A stretch of DNA of 64,000 bases from Hysterium pulicare CBS 123377 (GCA_000467715.1 AJFK01000199.1:1-64000); one strand, 5' to 3'; shown: positions 10,201-21,578, counted from the first letter of the stretch. Numbers and translations: made by a program. Notes: generated by a model not told the origin, from the sequence alone.

Positions 10201-12919
10201 TTTTGAAGTCTTGGCGCGCGACGTTCTCGTTTTTGACCTGAATAGATTTAATCCAGTCCGCAAAGTCAATGGTCGGGTTTGCACCAGACAGCAAGAGTTT
10301 CAATGAGGCTAGAGCATTACGTCCTGCTATAGCAGACATAAGAGGGCTTTGTGCCGATGGATTCCACGTTGAACCACTTACGTTCAGATGGTTCAGTGCT
10401 CGCTTGGCCGCCGGCTCGTCATACTGAAACAAAGTTTCTAGAATATCGGGCTCTTTGCCAGATATGTAATGCAATGCCGTTGTCTGATTCATATCAGCTT
10501 GAGCAGAAGATGCTCCAAGTTCCAACAATGTACGAGTCATCGCTTTGGCTGATTCCAGTGGCAACTGAAGGCTAAGCACTAACGTCAGGATCGCAGCTCG
10601 GGGAGATTTGTTGTAGCTGTTGATAAGTTTGATGGGCAACAACACATCAGCGCCAAATGTCTGCACAAGTTCCTTGACAACTTTACAATGTCCGTTGATG
10701 ATGGCCAGATGGAGAGGAGAGCAAGCAGTATCCCAAGCCAAAACGTTAACGTCGTAGAAGTCTGGTTCGTCTTCTTCCTCTGGAATAAGATCAGACTCCT
10801 CCTTCTTTTCAGGTTTGACTTTGACGAAGGATCCGGTGGTGGTTGAATGCATGTCGGTGTCTTCGTCTTCGGCCTCAATCAATTCAATATCAATCTCTTC
10901 GTCACTTTCTTCGTCGCTTTTTTCGTCGTCGCTATTCTGCTTGGCTTGTTCTATCCTTGACTTTTCTTGCTTGGATGCGTTTCTTGCATGCTTCTTGAGG
11001 TCTTCCCTTTTTGCTTCCTCTTCCTCATTCTCTTCACTTTTTTGAAGTATAATCTTGACCATCTCGACATCTCCGCGAGCTGCAGCAAGATGAAGAGCTG
11101 TACGACCGTCTGCCAATCGGGCGACAAGACGAGCACCGTGATTAATTAGGCATTGGACGATTTCAGGGGTCGAGCTCGAGACGGCAAGATGAAGCGGAGC
11201 TCGCCCAGTGTAGTCTCGACAGTTTGGATCAGATCCTTCTTGGACAAGCCAATCCTCCACATGTTCGAGATCGCTATCAACAATAGCTTGGCAAAGGCGT
11301 GCGGTATTTCCAACGTACGCCATCTCCGTCCAGTCGTCATCAGTGATGGGATTGAAAGATCCAATGGCTTGTCGTCCAGGGTCATCTTTAATAAAGGATA
11401 TTTCGCCCGACACGTAGATTTTTGCCTCTTCTTCGGCAACTTGTTCTTCCTCGTAAGTGACAGGCTTTGGGCAGTAACCGCAACAGTCATGAATCACGTC
11501 CTCGGCGTGTCCGAAGAATGCTGGATGTCTATGCAGGTCGATCGCTTCGCGGTCATCCGGTTTGTTCCATTCGGCATTCTAGAAAGAGTAAGTAGAGATC
11601 GCGAAAGCGGATTTGGCGGAAATCTCACCAAAAGAAGGTCTTTGGTAAAGAGTAAACGCTCTATCTTGCGAGCATTAAACTAGGAACACTGTTAGCGTTG
11701 AAAACCCAGTTCCTAGACGGTAGAATCTTACTTTTTGCCCATAAGGGATCGTGAAGGTATGGTAGTCGCTGACGTCGTCTTGGTCAACCCATTCAGCAAT
11801 CTCATCTTCCCACTGAGCCTTGATGTCTCCGTGCATGCGACGAGCGTAACGGTTGTAACGATTGATTTCAGGTCTCCCACGCTCCCGGCGACGTTGGTCC
11901 ATGTAAGATTCTCGATCATTCGATTTGGGCAATTTCTCTAAGACCAACAAGCGTGCTAGTCCTACCGTTCGGGCAAAATTTCTCTCAAAGATGGTCGGGT
12001 CGATCCGGGAACGATCCAGAAGTGGCCAATATATCTCAAAACCTCTGTGAGAGTATTTGGAAAGACGGTTTTCGTAGGAAGGAGATCTGCGTGATAAGTC
12101 AATAGTATTGCATTGGCTCATGTATGCCGATAATGCCCGGGGAGAAGCATAGACTTGCTTTCCATCATAGGCAGCACATGAACAGTCGACATCAAAACCC
12201 GTGAGGATCTCAGAGACAGATTTGTAAATCCGAAGCACGATTTGAATATGTCGGGTGGGGTACTGGCTTGCAATGGTGATGACATTCTTCGTGCGGATGG
12301 TAGTGGTCTCAGTCAGGATGGAATCTTTGATATTTTGCTCGATCTGAGTGATCTTTTTGACGGCCTCTTCCTCAGTCAATCCGTAGAGGAAAAGGTCGAC
12401 ATCTGAGGCTGGGGCGATTATATCATGATAATATTGACGCAGCGCCCGCTTGGAGGTTTTGTATCTCTGTGGAACTGGCAAAAGGCAAGTAACGACGGAA
12501 GAGCCCGCGGCGACAACATTAGTCCAATCCAGGTCGATGAGGGAAGATTCGGAAAAGAGAGAGAAATTCTGCTGGAAGGACTTGATGTCTTGTACGATAG
12601 CCGGGGATCCATTGCGCTTTCGGTCTTCTTCGTTGAGTGGCATGACATACTTGGCCTTCTCTTCGTCGGCCTCTGTGTCAAGCTGCCGAGCGCGGATTTT
12701 CACGTTTCCTTCATGGCCGGCGAACACTGGGACGACATTGACGTGGTGGTCGGCCAAGATAGGATGGTTGGGTTCTTGGGCGAATACTTCTCGAAGCTTA
12801 GCATCGTACTGCTTGTAGGGCTCTAGAAGCTCTGCAAGTGGCTTATCGGGGTTGTTTGTGAGATAGGGAATGAAATCGCTGTGCTTTGAGGGAACACTAG
12901 GAAGAGAGTTGGTGGCCAT
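7256..12919 (-). CDS. Large ankyrin-repeat protein with nucleotidyltransferase-like N-terminus
   Basis: Five exons: 12919-11732, 11679-11629, 11578-9555, 9456-8432 and 8371/8370-7256. They join without a break into about 1800 residues. The ATG at 12919 (MATNSLPSVPSKHS) was preferred to an in-frame ATG at 13087, whose extra N-terminus looks like leader sequence. Residues 135-180 contain AAGSSVVTCLLP and, about 30 residues on, ASDVDLFLYG. This is the GS..DxD pattern of nucleotidyltransferase folds (G139, S140, D173, D175). After FDVDCSCAAYDG and an SPSYENRLSKYSHRGFE stretch come ankyrin repeats in exon 3 (TGRAPLHLAVSSSTPEIVQC, DGRTALHLAAARGDVEMVKI), an acidic Lys/Glu/Asp/Ser low-complexity insert, more repeats (SPLHLAIINGHCKVVKELV), and further repeats in exons 4-5. 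The C-terminus is charged. A scaffold or ligand-regulated enzyme is plausible. Substrate and partners are unknown. Confidence 0.85.
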
Positions 12920-13759
12920 GTTGTTGAATTTGAGTGAAGGAAGAAGATAAGACGTGGAACTCGGAACCGGAAGGAAATAGTTGGGTATGATAGGATCTAG
13001 AATGAAATACGGATTATGGACTCCATTGAGATGGAATTGAGTAGTTTTATAGCTTCTGTAAAGCGAAATGGTGTTACGCGCTGTCACGAGGATTCGTGAT
13101 GGCCGCTAGGCGTCCATCAGGCAACGCAGCCCAAAGAGGCAAAGTGGCTCAGGCAACACGACGAGGTTCAGAACTTACTTTCCTATCAACTTCACTATGG
13201 GAGAATAACTTCAGGCAGCAGTCTCATGGATGACGCTGTGTTATACATATCAGCGTAGAAGGATGGATCCTCCTGAGAGGAAAGGGGCGAACGAGTGATG
13301 TTACGACGCTACGCCCGTTCCGCTCTAGCATTGAAAGAGGTGCAAAGCCTCGTCTTGCGGTGCATTCATAGATACTCAAACCACCTACAGTACACTACCT
13401 GACTCCGCGAATCCGCACATATTGGCTGTCCAGCTCTCAGCGATTTGTATGTGCTGCACGTCAACAAGAGGCATAATCAGTCGAACGCAACGAAAATCCC
13501 GACTCAAGTATCCTATAGATTCCAGGTCCGAGAGTACCGTTATCTCGACGAAGTGACCCCCTTCAGCGCGCGCAGTACTTAGCATGTCCCTAAAAATGAT
13601 GCATTTCTCAGCCTTAATTACTTCAAAGCTTATGTCGACTGTCTAGGAACCAGTTCAACTCTCGTAACGGAACGATGACGTACTACATCTTCACCAGTCC
13701 AACCCACGACCTTCCACTCAGCAAGTAATTCCGCCTCGTTGCTTAATTGACCTAGCACA
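12920..13759. promoter_or_regulatory. Divergent intergenic region, ankyrin gene and NIF3-like gene
   Basis: This segment of about 840 bp separates two outward-facing starts. The part next to 12919 is open in frame back to 13087 but reads as 5' leader. No recognisable gene or repeat is present. Confidence 0.45.
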
Positions 13760-14686
13760 ATGCAAACTTCATCTCTCAAACGACCAACCCATACAATACT
13801 CAGCCAATTCGTCTCTTCCGTCCTCCCACCAAGACCTACCGACGTTCCACTCCTCTACCACACCCCGCGACACCCTTCCTACAACCCTTCAAACGCGGTA
13901 GTAGAACGCGTCATTCTGAGTATAACAGCGACTCCGGGAGTCTATGAATCGATCAGTCATTATAAGGAACATACCTCCGAAGAGAGCGGATTAGAGCCTC
14001 AAGAGCGGCTTGCCGCTGACTCTCAAGACGTCTCTCGAACAGGGCTGGTCCGCTCACCGCGCACGTTGTGCTTCCTACATCGGCCATTCGGCCTCGATAG
14101 ACGTAGGATCCGCAAAGGGACGCTCGTTCTTTCGAGTCATACCTCATTCGATGAACACCTCACCGTCGGGTATAATGCTGCACTAGCAACGCGTCTGGGG
14201 GTCATATCAGATTATACATGCATACAAGGCTACAAAGGAGACCCCGAGAGGAAGATTGGAATAGTCGGACGGGTGTCAATGCTTCAAGAGGTTCTCATCC
14301 GTAGAATTCAGCAAGAGTTCGGTTCCCTTGAACATATCGAAGAAGGGGCTGCAGATAACGTACACGTAGTGGCTATTATGAACGCCTTCCACGCAGAGGA
14401 GGTCCAGCGCGTCCTGTATAAGGCTCGGGATCAAGGCTGGCTAGGATCCCACGCGGATATGCCAGGAAGAAATGTACTATATTTGACAGGTCAACCCCGA
14501 GAAAGCGGCATGAAGGCTGCAAAGGATACCGGAATGACAGTCGTATGCGTCGGGCATCGCATTGCCGAAGAATGGGGGATCAGATATCTAGCATCTAGAA
14601 TTCGCGCGGCTTTCCCAACAATATCTGTAGAGGAGATATATGAAGAAGAGATCCCCGTGTCTCGCAAAAAAGTAATCCAAGAATAG
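13760..14686 (+). CDS. NIF3-like (DUF34) family protein
   Basis: A 308-residue single-exon gene. It matches the fungal branch of NIF3/NGG1-interacting-factor-like proteins as I recall them: SSHTSFDEHLTVGYN at 125-139 (a metal-binding His/Asp region in the family), CIQGYKGDPERKIGIVG at 154-170, VVAIMNAFHAEEV at 203-215, and the C-terminal TGQPRESGMKAAK then VGHRIAEEWGIRYL with H266 and E270 as likely metal ligands. Family members are predicted dinuclear-metal proteins of unsettled function, often labelled GTP cyclohydrolase type 2-like without proof. No targeting peptide is evident. The start lies just after CACA, and an in-frame upstream alternative is not needed. Confidence 0.8.
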   Translation: MQTSSLKRPTHTILSQFVSSVLPPRPTDVPLLYHTPRHPSYNPSNAVVERVILSITATPGVYESISHYKEHTSEESGLEPQERLAADSQDVSRTGLVRSPRTLCFLHRPFGLDRRRIRKGTLVLSSHTSFDEHLTVGYNAALATRLGVISDYTCIQGYKGDPERKIGIVGRVSMLQEVLIRRIQQEFGSLEHIEEGAADNVHVVAIMNAFHAEEVQRVLYKARDQGWLGSHADMPGRNVLYLTGQPRESGMKAAKDTGMTVVCVGHRIAEEWGIRYLASRIRAAFPTISVEEIYEEEIPVSRKKVIQE

Positions 14687-15215
14687 AACAAAGAAGCATA
14701 AACTAGTCAAAGCCGCAAAATGCTTGTCACTCGGTGCGAACTCAAAGGTATGCCGATTCTCAGGTCGTTTGCAGCTTAAGTCATGTGATCCCTACCCAAG
14801 GCGAACTACATCTGGACAGGAACGAACCTTAGCATTATTGGAACGGATATAAGCTTCCCCCAACGATTGCGCTACCCTATTCTGTGTAGCAGCTTGCATC
14901 AGCCCACTGATTAGACGTTTGTGAACGTGCTCGAGACATTGGATCAACAGCAAACCAGCCCAAATACTGTGCAACGGATCTATGTTCAAGTAGTTCGTGC
15001 TGACTGGCACGGAGACTCATACTGAAGAATTGGCCAGAACGTTCTACTCGTCCTCTGATCAAGTCGCCAGCCGCACACAACCACGTGGCGCTCTCGCTCC
15101 CAAATTATGTTTCATACGGGTCTCACAAATCCAATAGTCTTCAGATAGTCTCAAGAATATTATTATCATTAATTTGTAAAATGCACCCTATTCCTCATTT
15201 CTCCCATCACACCCC
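14687..15215. other. Intergenic, convergent 3' ends
   Basis: The NIF3-like and Vps62-like genes converge here. Only short overlapping ORFs are present. A CACGTGG occurs near 15082. Nothing else is recognised. Confidence 0.45.
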
Positions 15216-16620
15216 TCAAGGCCCAAGCATATACCTCAAAATACAAGCATCGCTATTCCCCGGACACACATTCGTGCGATTCAACTGCTTATCCTCCGGT
15301 CCCGTAGGCCCACTCGCATACTTATATTGACCAAAAAACTCTTTCTGGCGCTTGTCGCTGTTCGGGTATTGCTGGTCACCCCAGGCGCCCGTGAAATACA
15401 GCCAATTGACAGGCGTGCTCCCGTTAGTGTCGTAGGCGGTGAAGGTTTGTGGTGAGGGCGTGTAAGAGTAGTAGTAGGCGGAGAGAGTGGGATCCCACAT
15501 GGTGCCGGCGTCGGTGTGGTCGACGATTAGACCGTCGGGCAGGTTTAGGTTTGGGATCGTGTGGTCGTGCGTTCCGGTTATGGCGTAGTTCGCGTGGCTA
15601 CCGTTGCCGGAGTAGACGAGGGGCTGGGGGGGGGGATGGTTAGTGTGTTTGCTCGGGGGTGAAGGGGACTAATGAGGTGTTCGAAAAGAAGGGGCAAGTA
15701 CCCTAAGGCCATTGTTGTACTTGTTCACAACGCTATAGGCAAAGGCTTCGCCATTGGCGTGTTGAGAGTACCAGACAAAGGTTGGCTTGCCGTTGGAGAA
15801 CCGGACCATGTTGTGTTCCCTAGAATGTTCATCAGTACCATTGTGGTGCGGTCCCTGAATGGTGTGGTATTACCAATCTCCCACGTGGTCACCTAATGAC
15901 ACACCCATTTGTTAGTACAGAAGAGTCCGAGGAGGAGGGATCGGACATACCGAGCTGTTGTCCCAGTACTACTCCACCCCAATTGAAGGCGTAAAAGTAC
16001 ATGTAGAACGCATCTACGTTTCCGTTTCCATGGTCATTGACGATGATGGCGCAGGACACAGCGCCATTAGTCTTTCCGGTGCTGTCTGGTTTCACGCCGT
16101 TCAGCCAGGCTGGGTTGGTAGTGATGTCGACTTTGGAAGTTAAGTAGACAGTTCCGTCTGCATTGAGCGCGTTGAGGTTGTTGAGAGTGAGAGGATTGGG
16201 TGCATTAGAAACGACGGTGAAATTAACTTCGGGTTGAGTGTTTGTGAGTTGTGCGCTTAAGTCAGCGGGGAAGTAGGTTTCGCCGGAGTAGAGATAGACG
16301 ATTGGAGCTAGGAAGAATTAGTTCTGACGTATTTATGAAGATTTGACATGTTGAATTAGACGGTCTCTTCATCCATCTGGCCTATGAAATCTGAAAGGAA
16401 GTTGAAGAGACGACGGTTGATCTGTCTTCTTGTGGCTAAGACTGTAAAGAAATACCAGACATTCTCCCGGCCGAGAAAATCTCAAGAACGAAAAAAATTT
16501 ACCATAGTCAAGGACATATTGCGGTACTCCAGCGGGCGCACGTTTTTGCTTCGTTGAAGTCGGAGCTGCGTAAATAGATGAAGCCAAAGCCGCGATAGTG
16601 ATTAAAGAATTAAACAGCAT
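15216..16620 (-). CDS. Secreted Vps62-like (DUF946-type) protein
   Basis: The ATG at 16620 gives a signal peptide (MLFNSLITIAALASSIYAAP). Exons: 16620-16503, about 16307 down to 15955, a 19-nt micro-exon 15892-15874, about 15873-region acceptor to 15700, and about 15625-15216. The micro-exon supplies GDHVGDW and joins to EHNMVRF, rebuilding the GxHxGDWE signature of the Vps62 family. Other family blocks are YLYSGETYFPADL, CAIIVNDHGNGNVDAFYMYFY, NGSHANYAITGTHDH and DHTDAGTMWDPT. A C-terminal CPGNSDACILRY precedes the stop. The acceptor of the last intron follows a run of about ten C on the coding strand. Yeast Vps62 is linked to vacuolar sorting. The signal peptide here suggests a secreted relative whose function is not established. 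Confidence 0.85.
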
Positions 16621-18246
16621 AGTGTCAAGTACAAATAGCAACAAAAGACAATTAGAAAGTAATCATGCAGATGAGAGGCGTCTCCAACCCACTACATCAT
16701 GAACAGAAGCAGGGCAAGGAAACCTTTATACATGATACCTGGTCGTTCAAAGAAACCCACGCTCTTAAGACCTCGATTATAATTCTCGCCATTATGCAAC
16801 CCTTTACCAGGGGCTCTTTAGGCTTGCCTTACTGGGTCACATTCAACCCCTCATCTCTCCCCCCCTATATTTGCATCCCGGCGACTCGTCATGCGGATAA
16901 TTAAGAATGGTCGTAGCGAATGCCACTAATAACTGCAAGGAACCAAAGAACGGCTTCCGAAAAGGGGAGGCGTGAGCGCAAGAGATGTGAAGTGGCGTTC
17001 ACGGCGTTGTGGCTAACGGCGGGCGGGCGCCATCTGCCTGATCTTACTGGTGCTGGTGTCGGAGGTTGGCACGTGCAGCGGGCCGGCATGGGTACGCGAT
17101 CGTGAATGGGTGCGGGTTTAGATTAATCCTGCATAATGGTCGGAGACGCCTTGATTGGTGAACGTGTGAGTATTCGGTGTTGTGAGTGGATTGTTGTAGG
17201 GTCTGTGAGTGCTACAGAAAGCTGATGGGCTTCTGACATGGTGCCTTGTGCTACTACGCTGCTGACCTTCCTAGATGCCATGCTGCATTTGGAAGGAAGT
17301 TGGCGGAGTACTTCAGCATGTGGACGTTATTTCCAACAACAAATGGTATGCGTTGGTGTGTTACCGGGGCTAAGACCAGCATTGCAGCAGTTGACGTGTT
17401 TGACATGGGGAGAATGAGCCGAAAAATCCTGATTTGACTTATGCGGAAGCTTGAATCCTCATAAAGTTCCATCTTAAAAGAAGTTGCAACTGTCACGACT
17501 TGGAAGGCTTCTTACTTTAAACATCAGTCGGACTCCTACGCAGTAATGATGGGCCCCGAAAGATCATTTGTGGATATGAGTGGACGCGTTAAGGGGCGTT
17601 GAGGTGCAGGTAATATGATTCCGGCCGCGAGGAATCATCGCGAAGATGTGTCCCATAGAGGGAGACCATGAATATCGAAGGAAATGTTGTTGCACATTGG
17701 CATCACGTCGAAGTCTGAGATGGCACTCGAGAAGAACAGCAAAGGGAGGTTGAAAGGTGAACAAACTTCACGTGATTTGGCGTTTTGGTCCGTGCTCCGC
17801 TGCGACTCACAAGTAGCTCGTCGCCGCATTTCGCATCGCAAGCTGACTCCTCCCCTTATCTTATTTCTACGGGTAAACACAGCATTTGAAGTTGCTCGGT
17901 CCCAGACACTTGTTGCTGAATGGCGTATACGGGCATGCGCTCGTCCAATCACAAGCTCCTTCACCGTGGCCGTCGCAGGGAGTCTTGGAGCAGCACATGA
18001 TGCTCGCGTTGTCATTGGGACAGTATCCACTCCACACTTTCCCGCCTACTGAACGACAGTCAAGAACGACCAGATGGGTCTCTGAGGTCGATCTAGAGGT
18101 GAATTACTCTATTAGCCCACGTCAATCATAAACCATACAACCAAATCAAGGGAAGAGTGTCCAGAAGCATGTCATAAGTACAGATCGATGAGGCAACATA
18201 GACTATCAGTATTCCAAATCTACCTTAAACTCTTGTCGACACACGT
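16621..18246. other. 1.6-kb intergenic region without a supportable gene
   Basis: It lies upstream of the Vps62-like start and downstream of the tannase-family stop. ORFs on both strands overlap one another and show no conserved motif or splice continuity. A GC-richer patch lies near 16,960-17,100. I see nothing else. Confidence 0.45.
16724..16730 (-). promoter_or_regulatory. TATA-like box upstream of the Vps62-like gene
   Basis: TATAAAG on the minus strand about 105 nt before the ATG at 16620, a usual TATA-to-start distance for a fungal gene with a short leader. Confidence 0.35.
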
Positions 18247-19860
18247 TCAATATATTCCCTCTTGTGGGCAGACCCAACTGCTCGACTTGCTCACGTTTCC
18301 GCCCACAAACTGAGCCACATTCGGCCACCGGCAAATAGGTCTTGTAAAAGCAACACCCAGGCTCGCCGTATCATTCACGTACTTGGTTCCAGTCACCTTT
18401 TCGGGCGCTTTACTGCTGCTGTTAGATCCTTCGACCCATTCGACTAAGGACCAAAGCATGGAATATTCATGCCCCTTTCCTTCTGGCACAGTTCCTTGAG
18501 ATGCCCCATCCAAAACCCATGCGCCGACTCCCCCACTACAATGCCCCATCCCAGGAACCATGAATAATCTATAAAAATCTTCGACAGCGGCAGCCTGACC
18601 CACACTTTCGAAAAAGGAGCCAACGAGATCGTACCAAGCCGGAGCGTTTAGAGAAGGTATTATGGGATCCGCATAGCCATGATAGTGAATGATCTTCCCG
18701 CCGGCTTCACGGAAAGCTCTCATGTCGGGGTTATATGCGTTGCTACCGCCAGGGTTGACGTCGTCGGCGACCTTTACGTTTGAAATGCTCATCTTGCTCC
18801 AATCCCAATTTGTGTCGTTATAGATGGCGTTCGCATAAAATGTTGGTCCAAAAATTGGAGTCTCTCCGTTCATTAAGATGGAGAAAGATAGCTCACCGCT
18901 TGGAGATATTCCAGGGTTGATGAGATGACTCTGGTCATCCAACCAAGGGAGATACATTCGCTTCAGATTCAGCAGCTGGTCCGCCGACAGACAATGAGAG
19001 GCGTTGGAGGTCTTCTTGCCGCAGAGCAGAGTCTCCGGATGAAACGCGCATTTGGATGGATCCATGATGATACCATCTGGGACACCATCAATGCTGTCGC
19101 ACTGGTCTAAAACTTCCTGGTGAATTGTTGGCCACATGCTGCTTGGTATAAAGGTCGAGCGATTGTTTGGAAATTGAAGCAATGCGACGTATGTTTGCCA
19201 TGCTGAGGTATGCGTCTGCCACGGAATTGCGGAGCCAACAAGAACTCCATCGAAGTCAGCTGGGTATCGCTGCGCAGCGTTAAGACCCTGTCGTCCTCCT
19301 GTCGAGCAGCCAGCATAGTACGAAGACCTTGGAGTAGAGTGATAATATGCTTCGATAATGTCCTTCGCAGCAATAGTAGCAAGATGAAGCGCTCTGTGCC
19401 CCCAATCGATAGCCTCTTCTGCGTTTCCTAGCCAAGAACCGTCCGAACTCGCCGATTCATGTCCTGTATTAGTGCTCATTGTTGCAAATCCTTTTCGCAC
19501 ACCCCAGACAATGTCTGGGTAATTGACTGCTCCGGCGAACCCACCATTTCCGACTGCTAGAAACCTCCCATTGAAATCTGAAGGGTCTGGAAGCCACACT
19601 TCACCAATCGCAGAACTATTCTTCAAACTGGTCTGAACACTATACACCACTCGGCATAGACCGGGCAAGTTGGTTTGTACTGTATTGTAGCCGGCCTCCG
19701 GGGATGTTCCAGTGAAATTGCTTCCCGTCGGAATAGAAGCAGTAATCGTAATGTGGGCTGCAGTATTGATCAGGGGTATTTGACTTAGCGATGAACATGC
19801 TATCGATTGAGATGCGGCGAGGACGGCCGGAACAATCCAAAGGAGGAGAAGGAACGACAT
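18247..19860 (-). CDS. Tannase/feruloyl esterase family secreted hydrolase
   Basis: Single exon, 537 residues with a signal peptide (MSFLLLLWIVPAVLAAS). It belongs to the tannase/feruloyl esterase family (Pfam tannase), which cleaves ester bonds of gallic or hydroxycinnamic acids in plant polymers and tannins. The catalytic set is intact: nucleophile Ser186 in GCSTGGRQG, Asp398 in HYHGYADPIIPS and His440 in VPGMGHCSGG. Cys185 and Cys441 flank Ser and His, as in the CS-D-HC arrangement with its catalytic-site disulfide. The metal-site region DQCDSIDGVPDGIIMDPSKC lies at 252-271. Many N-glycosylation sequons (NFT, NSS, NRS, NAS, NDT) fit secretion. Substrate preference cannot be told from sequence alone. 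Confidence 0.93.
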   Translation of the reverse strand: MSFLLLLWIVPAVLAASQSIACSSLSQIPLINTAAHITITASIPTGSNFTGTSPEAGYNTVQTNLPGLCRVVYSVQTSLKNSSAIGEVWLPDPSDFNGRFLAVGNGGFAGAVNYPDIVWGVRKGFATMSTNTGHESASSDGSWLGNAEEAIDWGHRALHLATIAAKDIIEAYYHSTPRSSYYAGCSTGGRQGLNAAQRYPADFDGVLVGSAIPWQTHTSAWQTYVALLQFPNNRSTFIPSSMWPTIHQEVLDQCDSIDGVPDGIIMDPSKCAFHPETLLCGKKTSNASHCLSADQLLNLKRMYLPWLDDQSHLINPGISPSGELSFSILMNGETPIFGPTFYANAIYNDTNWDWSKMSISNVKVADDVNPGGSNAYNPDMRAFREAGGKIIHYHGYADPIIPSLNAPAWYDLVGSFFESVGQAAAVEDFYRLFMVPGMGHCSGGVGAWVLDGASQGTVPEGKGHEYSMLWSLVEWVEGSNSSSKAPEKVTGTKYVNDTASLGVAFTRPICRWPNVAQFVGGNVSKSSSWVCPQEGIY

Positions 19861-20879
19861 GAGATGCTAGTAGAGGGATTGAGTATCAAGCATCAAGTAT
19901 CAAAGTGTATGAAGAACCGTGAGCCAAGAGCACTCTTCGGGACTATTTTATACAGCCTTTATCGGCAATTTTATTGTGGACCCCGTCGGCTTCTTGACAT
20001 CCGCATCATGATAAGAAGAGAGTAGAATACATCGGAGGTCCGACGAGATGAAGATGTGGGCAGCCGATTGCGGTGGAGCAACGAAAGTAGTGGAGCATTT
20101 TTATTGTTTATTGGCTGCAAGTGCTGTGCTGAATGGCAATGAGGATATACTCTTGGGCGCAGGCAGTGGGCATGCTTATCAACGACCGAGGTGGAGAAGA
20201 GAAGACAAACAAAGTGGGCGTTTTGTCGGAATCAATGCTATTGCCAACGGACATAACAGGCAAAGTCTCAATAGGTATGTAGAGAAGATTGTTCGCTGAT
20301 AGGAAAAACTTACACAGTCGACACCTCGTTCGTGTCGAATGCACGGCTCAAATAACGACACGAGCGTTGTTGCGGCCCAACTCCGCATGCCGAATTATTT
20401 TGCCGAACATCACGATTCCCCATCCTTCGAGCCACGGAGAGGAGAAGATCACATTACCAGCCAAGGTCTCAAACTTCTGTTGTATGAGATAGCATGTGAA
20501 TTTAATCTCGTTAGGCTGCAAGGCTCATTATGGGTTGAATCAATCATGTCTTGCCGCCTTCGAGGCCCGAGACTTTAGCTTTCCCAACCAGCCAGTGAGA
20601 ATAGCGTCGGAAAAGCCGAAAAAGAACCAAGCCATTTCGACTCAAATATGATGTTCACGAAGCTGGCTCCCTTACTAGAAGGACTGAATGTTGGTACGTT
20701 GTGAAGTTTCATGTAAGGAACAGCCATTCATTACTATTAGGTATGCTAGACTAATGTTTCGGAAAGATGGGACGCGAACATCTGCGTTCCTCAAGAAATT
20801 CTCGGTCCATCAGGTTACCTTGCTCAGAGTCAAACTCGTCTTCGATCTCTACGTTCAGTATTGATGAGTGCACTCTCAA
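19861..20879. other. Intergenic, promoter of the tannase-family gene and flank
   Basis: It contains the TATA box listed separately. The remaining ORFs on both strands are short and overlapping, with no recognisable product. Confidence 0.4.
19945..19952 (-). promoter_or_regulatory. TATA box of the tannase-family gene
   Basis: TATAAAAT on the minus strand about 85 nt before the ATG at 19860. Confidence 0.45.
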
Positions 20880-21256
20880 TCAGTCTGCGACTTGTTCTCT
20901 GGCTCTTTCAGCTTTCAAAAGTCTTAGAAAGCTATCACGGTCAAAGTGTCGGTCAGACAAAGACTTGCATGCTACATCGTTCAGCAAAAAGAAAATTAGA
21001 ATACCGGAACTTACGGGTGAAATACATGAATTTGCCCAGTGGGCATTTGGTCCCGAAGGTAATCGCTCCCTACGGTTCGATTATCTTCGGTGACTTCGCC
21101 GATCATGAACGCATCTCGTACGACAGCGTGTTTCTTCTCATAAACAATAATCGGGATCACCTGTAAAATCTCGGCGATTTCTACAATGCTCACTTCCCCG
21201 GCGAATGTCCCGACTCGAGATTGATGGATGAGATATACGATAAGTACGGCGAAATA
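20880..21256 (-). pseudogene. OTU-peptidase-like remnant or partial gene
   Basis: From 21256 to 21014 one frame reads YFAVLIVYLIHQSRVGTFAG, then EVSIVEIAEILQVIPIIVYEKK and further to PTGQIHVFHP. The spacing of F/W-AGE..E..A.A..L....I.VYE resembles the middle of OTU-family deubiquitinating peptidases. After a possible intron, the same strand reads SLSDRHFDRDSFLRLLKAER to a stop at 20880; HFD could be the catalytic His. The donor giving matching phase would be GTATTT within the HVFHP region. An in-frame TAG sits directly before the first residue, and no DxxC catalytic segment is visible upstream to 21540. It is therefore either a decayed host gene or a chance resemblance. Confidence 0.3.
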
Positions 21257-21578
21257 CTAGCGGCTTGCCCGATATACATGACATGTTGAAGTTGGAATGG
21301 GGGTTGAAGTGAAGGAAAGGAATAATGAGGATGAGATTGGTTCGAACGAGAATGCTTGCGTCAAAAGATGACGAACAAATGGAATCTCTTCCATGAAACT
21401 GTCAAGAACAGCAAGTTATGTATCGCGCTTAACTAATAGTATAGTATAAGTTTGTGATCATGAGGGTTATAGCGAGCATCTGCTTAAAAGCTGTCCATCT
21501 GTCACAAAAGTTTTGAGGATTTCCCAGATCGTATGTCTTCGTCTCTTATCAGCTTTTATCGGTCTCGAAATAGAAGCC

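Noticed and set aside
12425-12826. 133- and 122-codon plus-strand frames antisense to the ankyrin gene
   Set aside because: They mirror a strongly supported coding exon on the minus strand and have no motif of their own.
16665-17105. Plus-strand frames between the Vps62-like and tannase genes
   Set aside because: The first overlaps the promoter of the Vps62-like gene, and neither has recognisable content.
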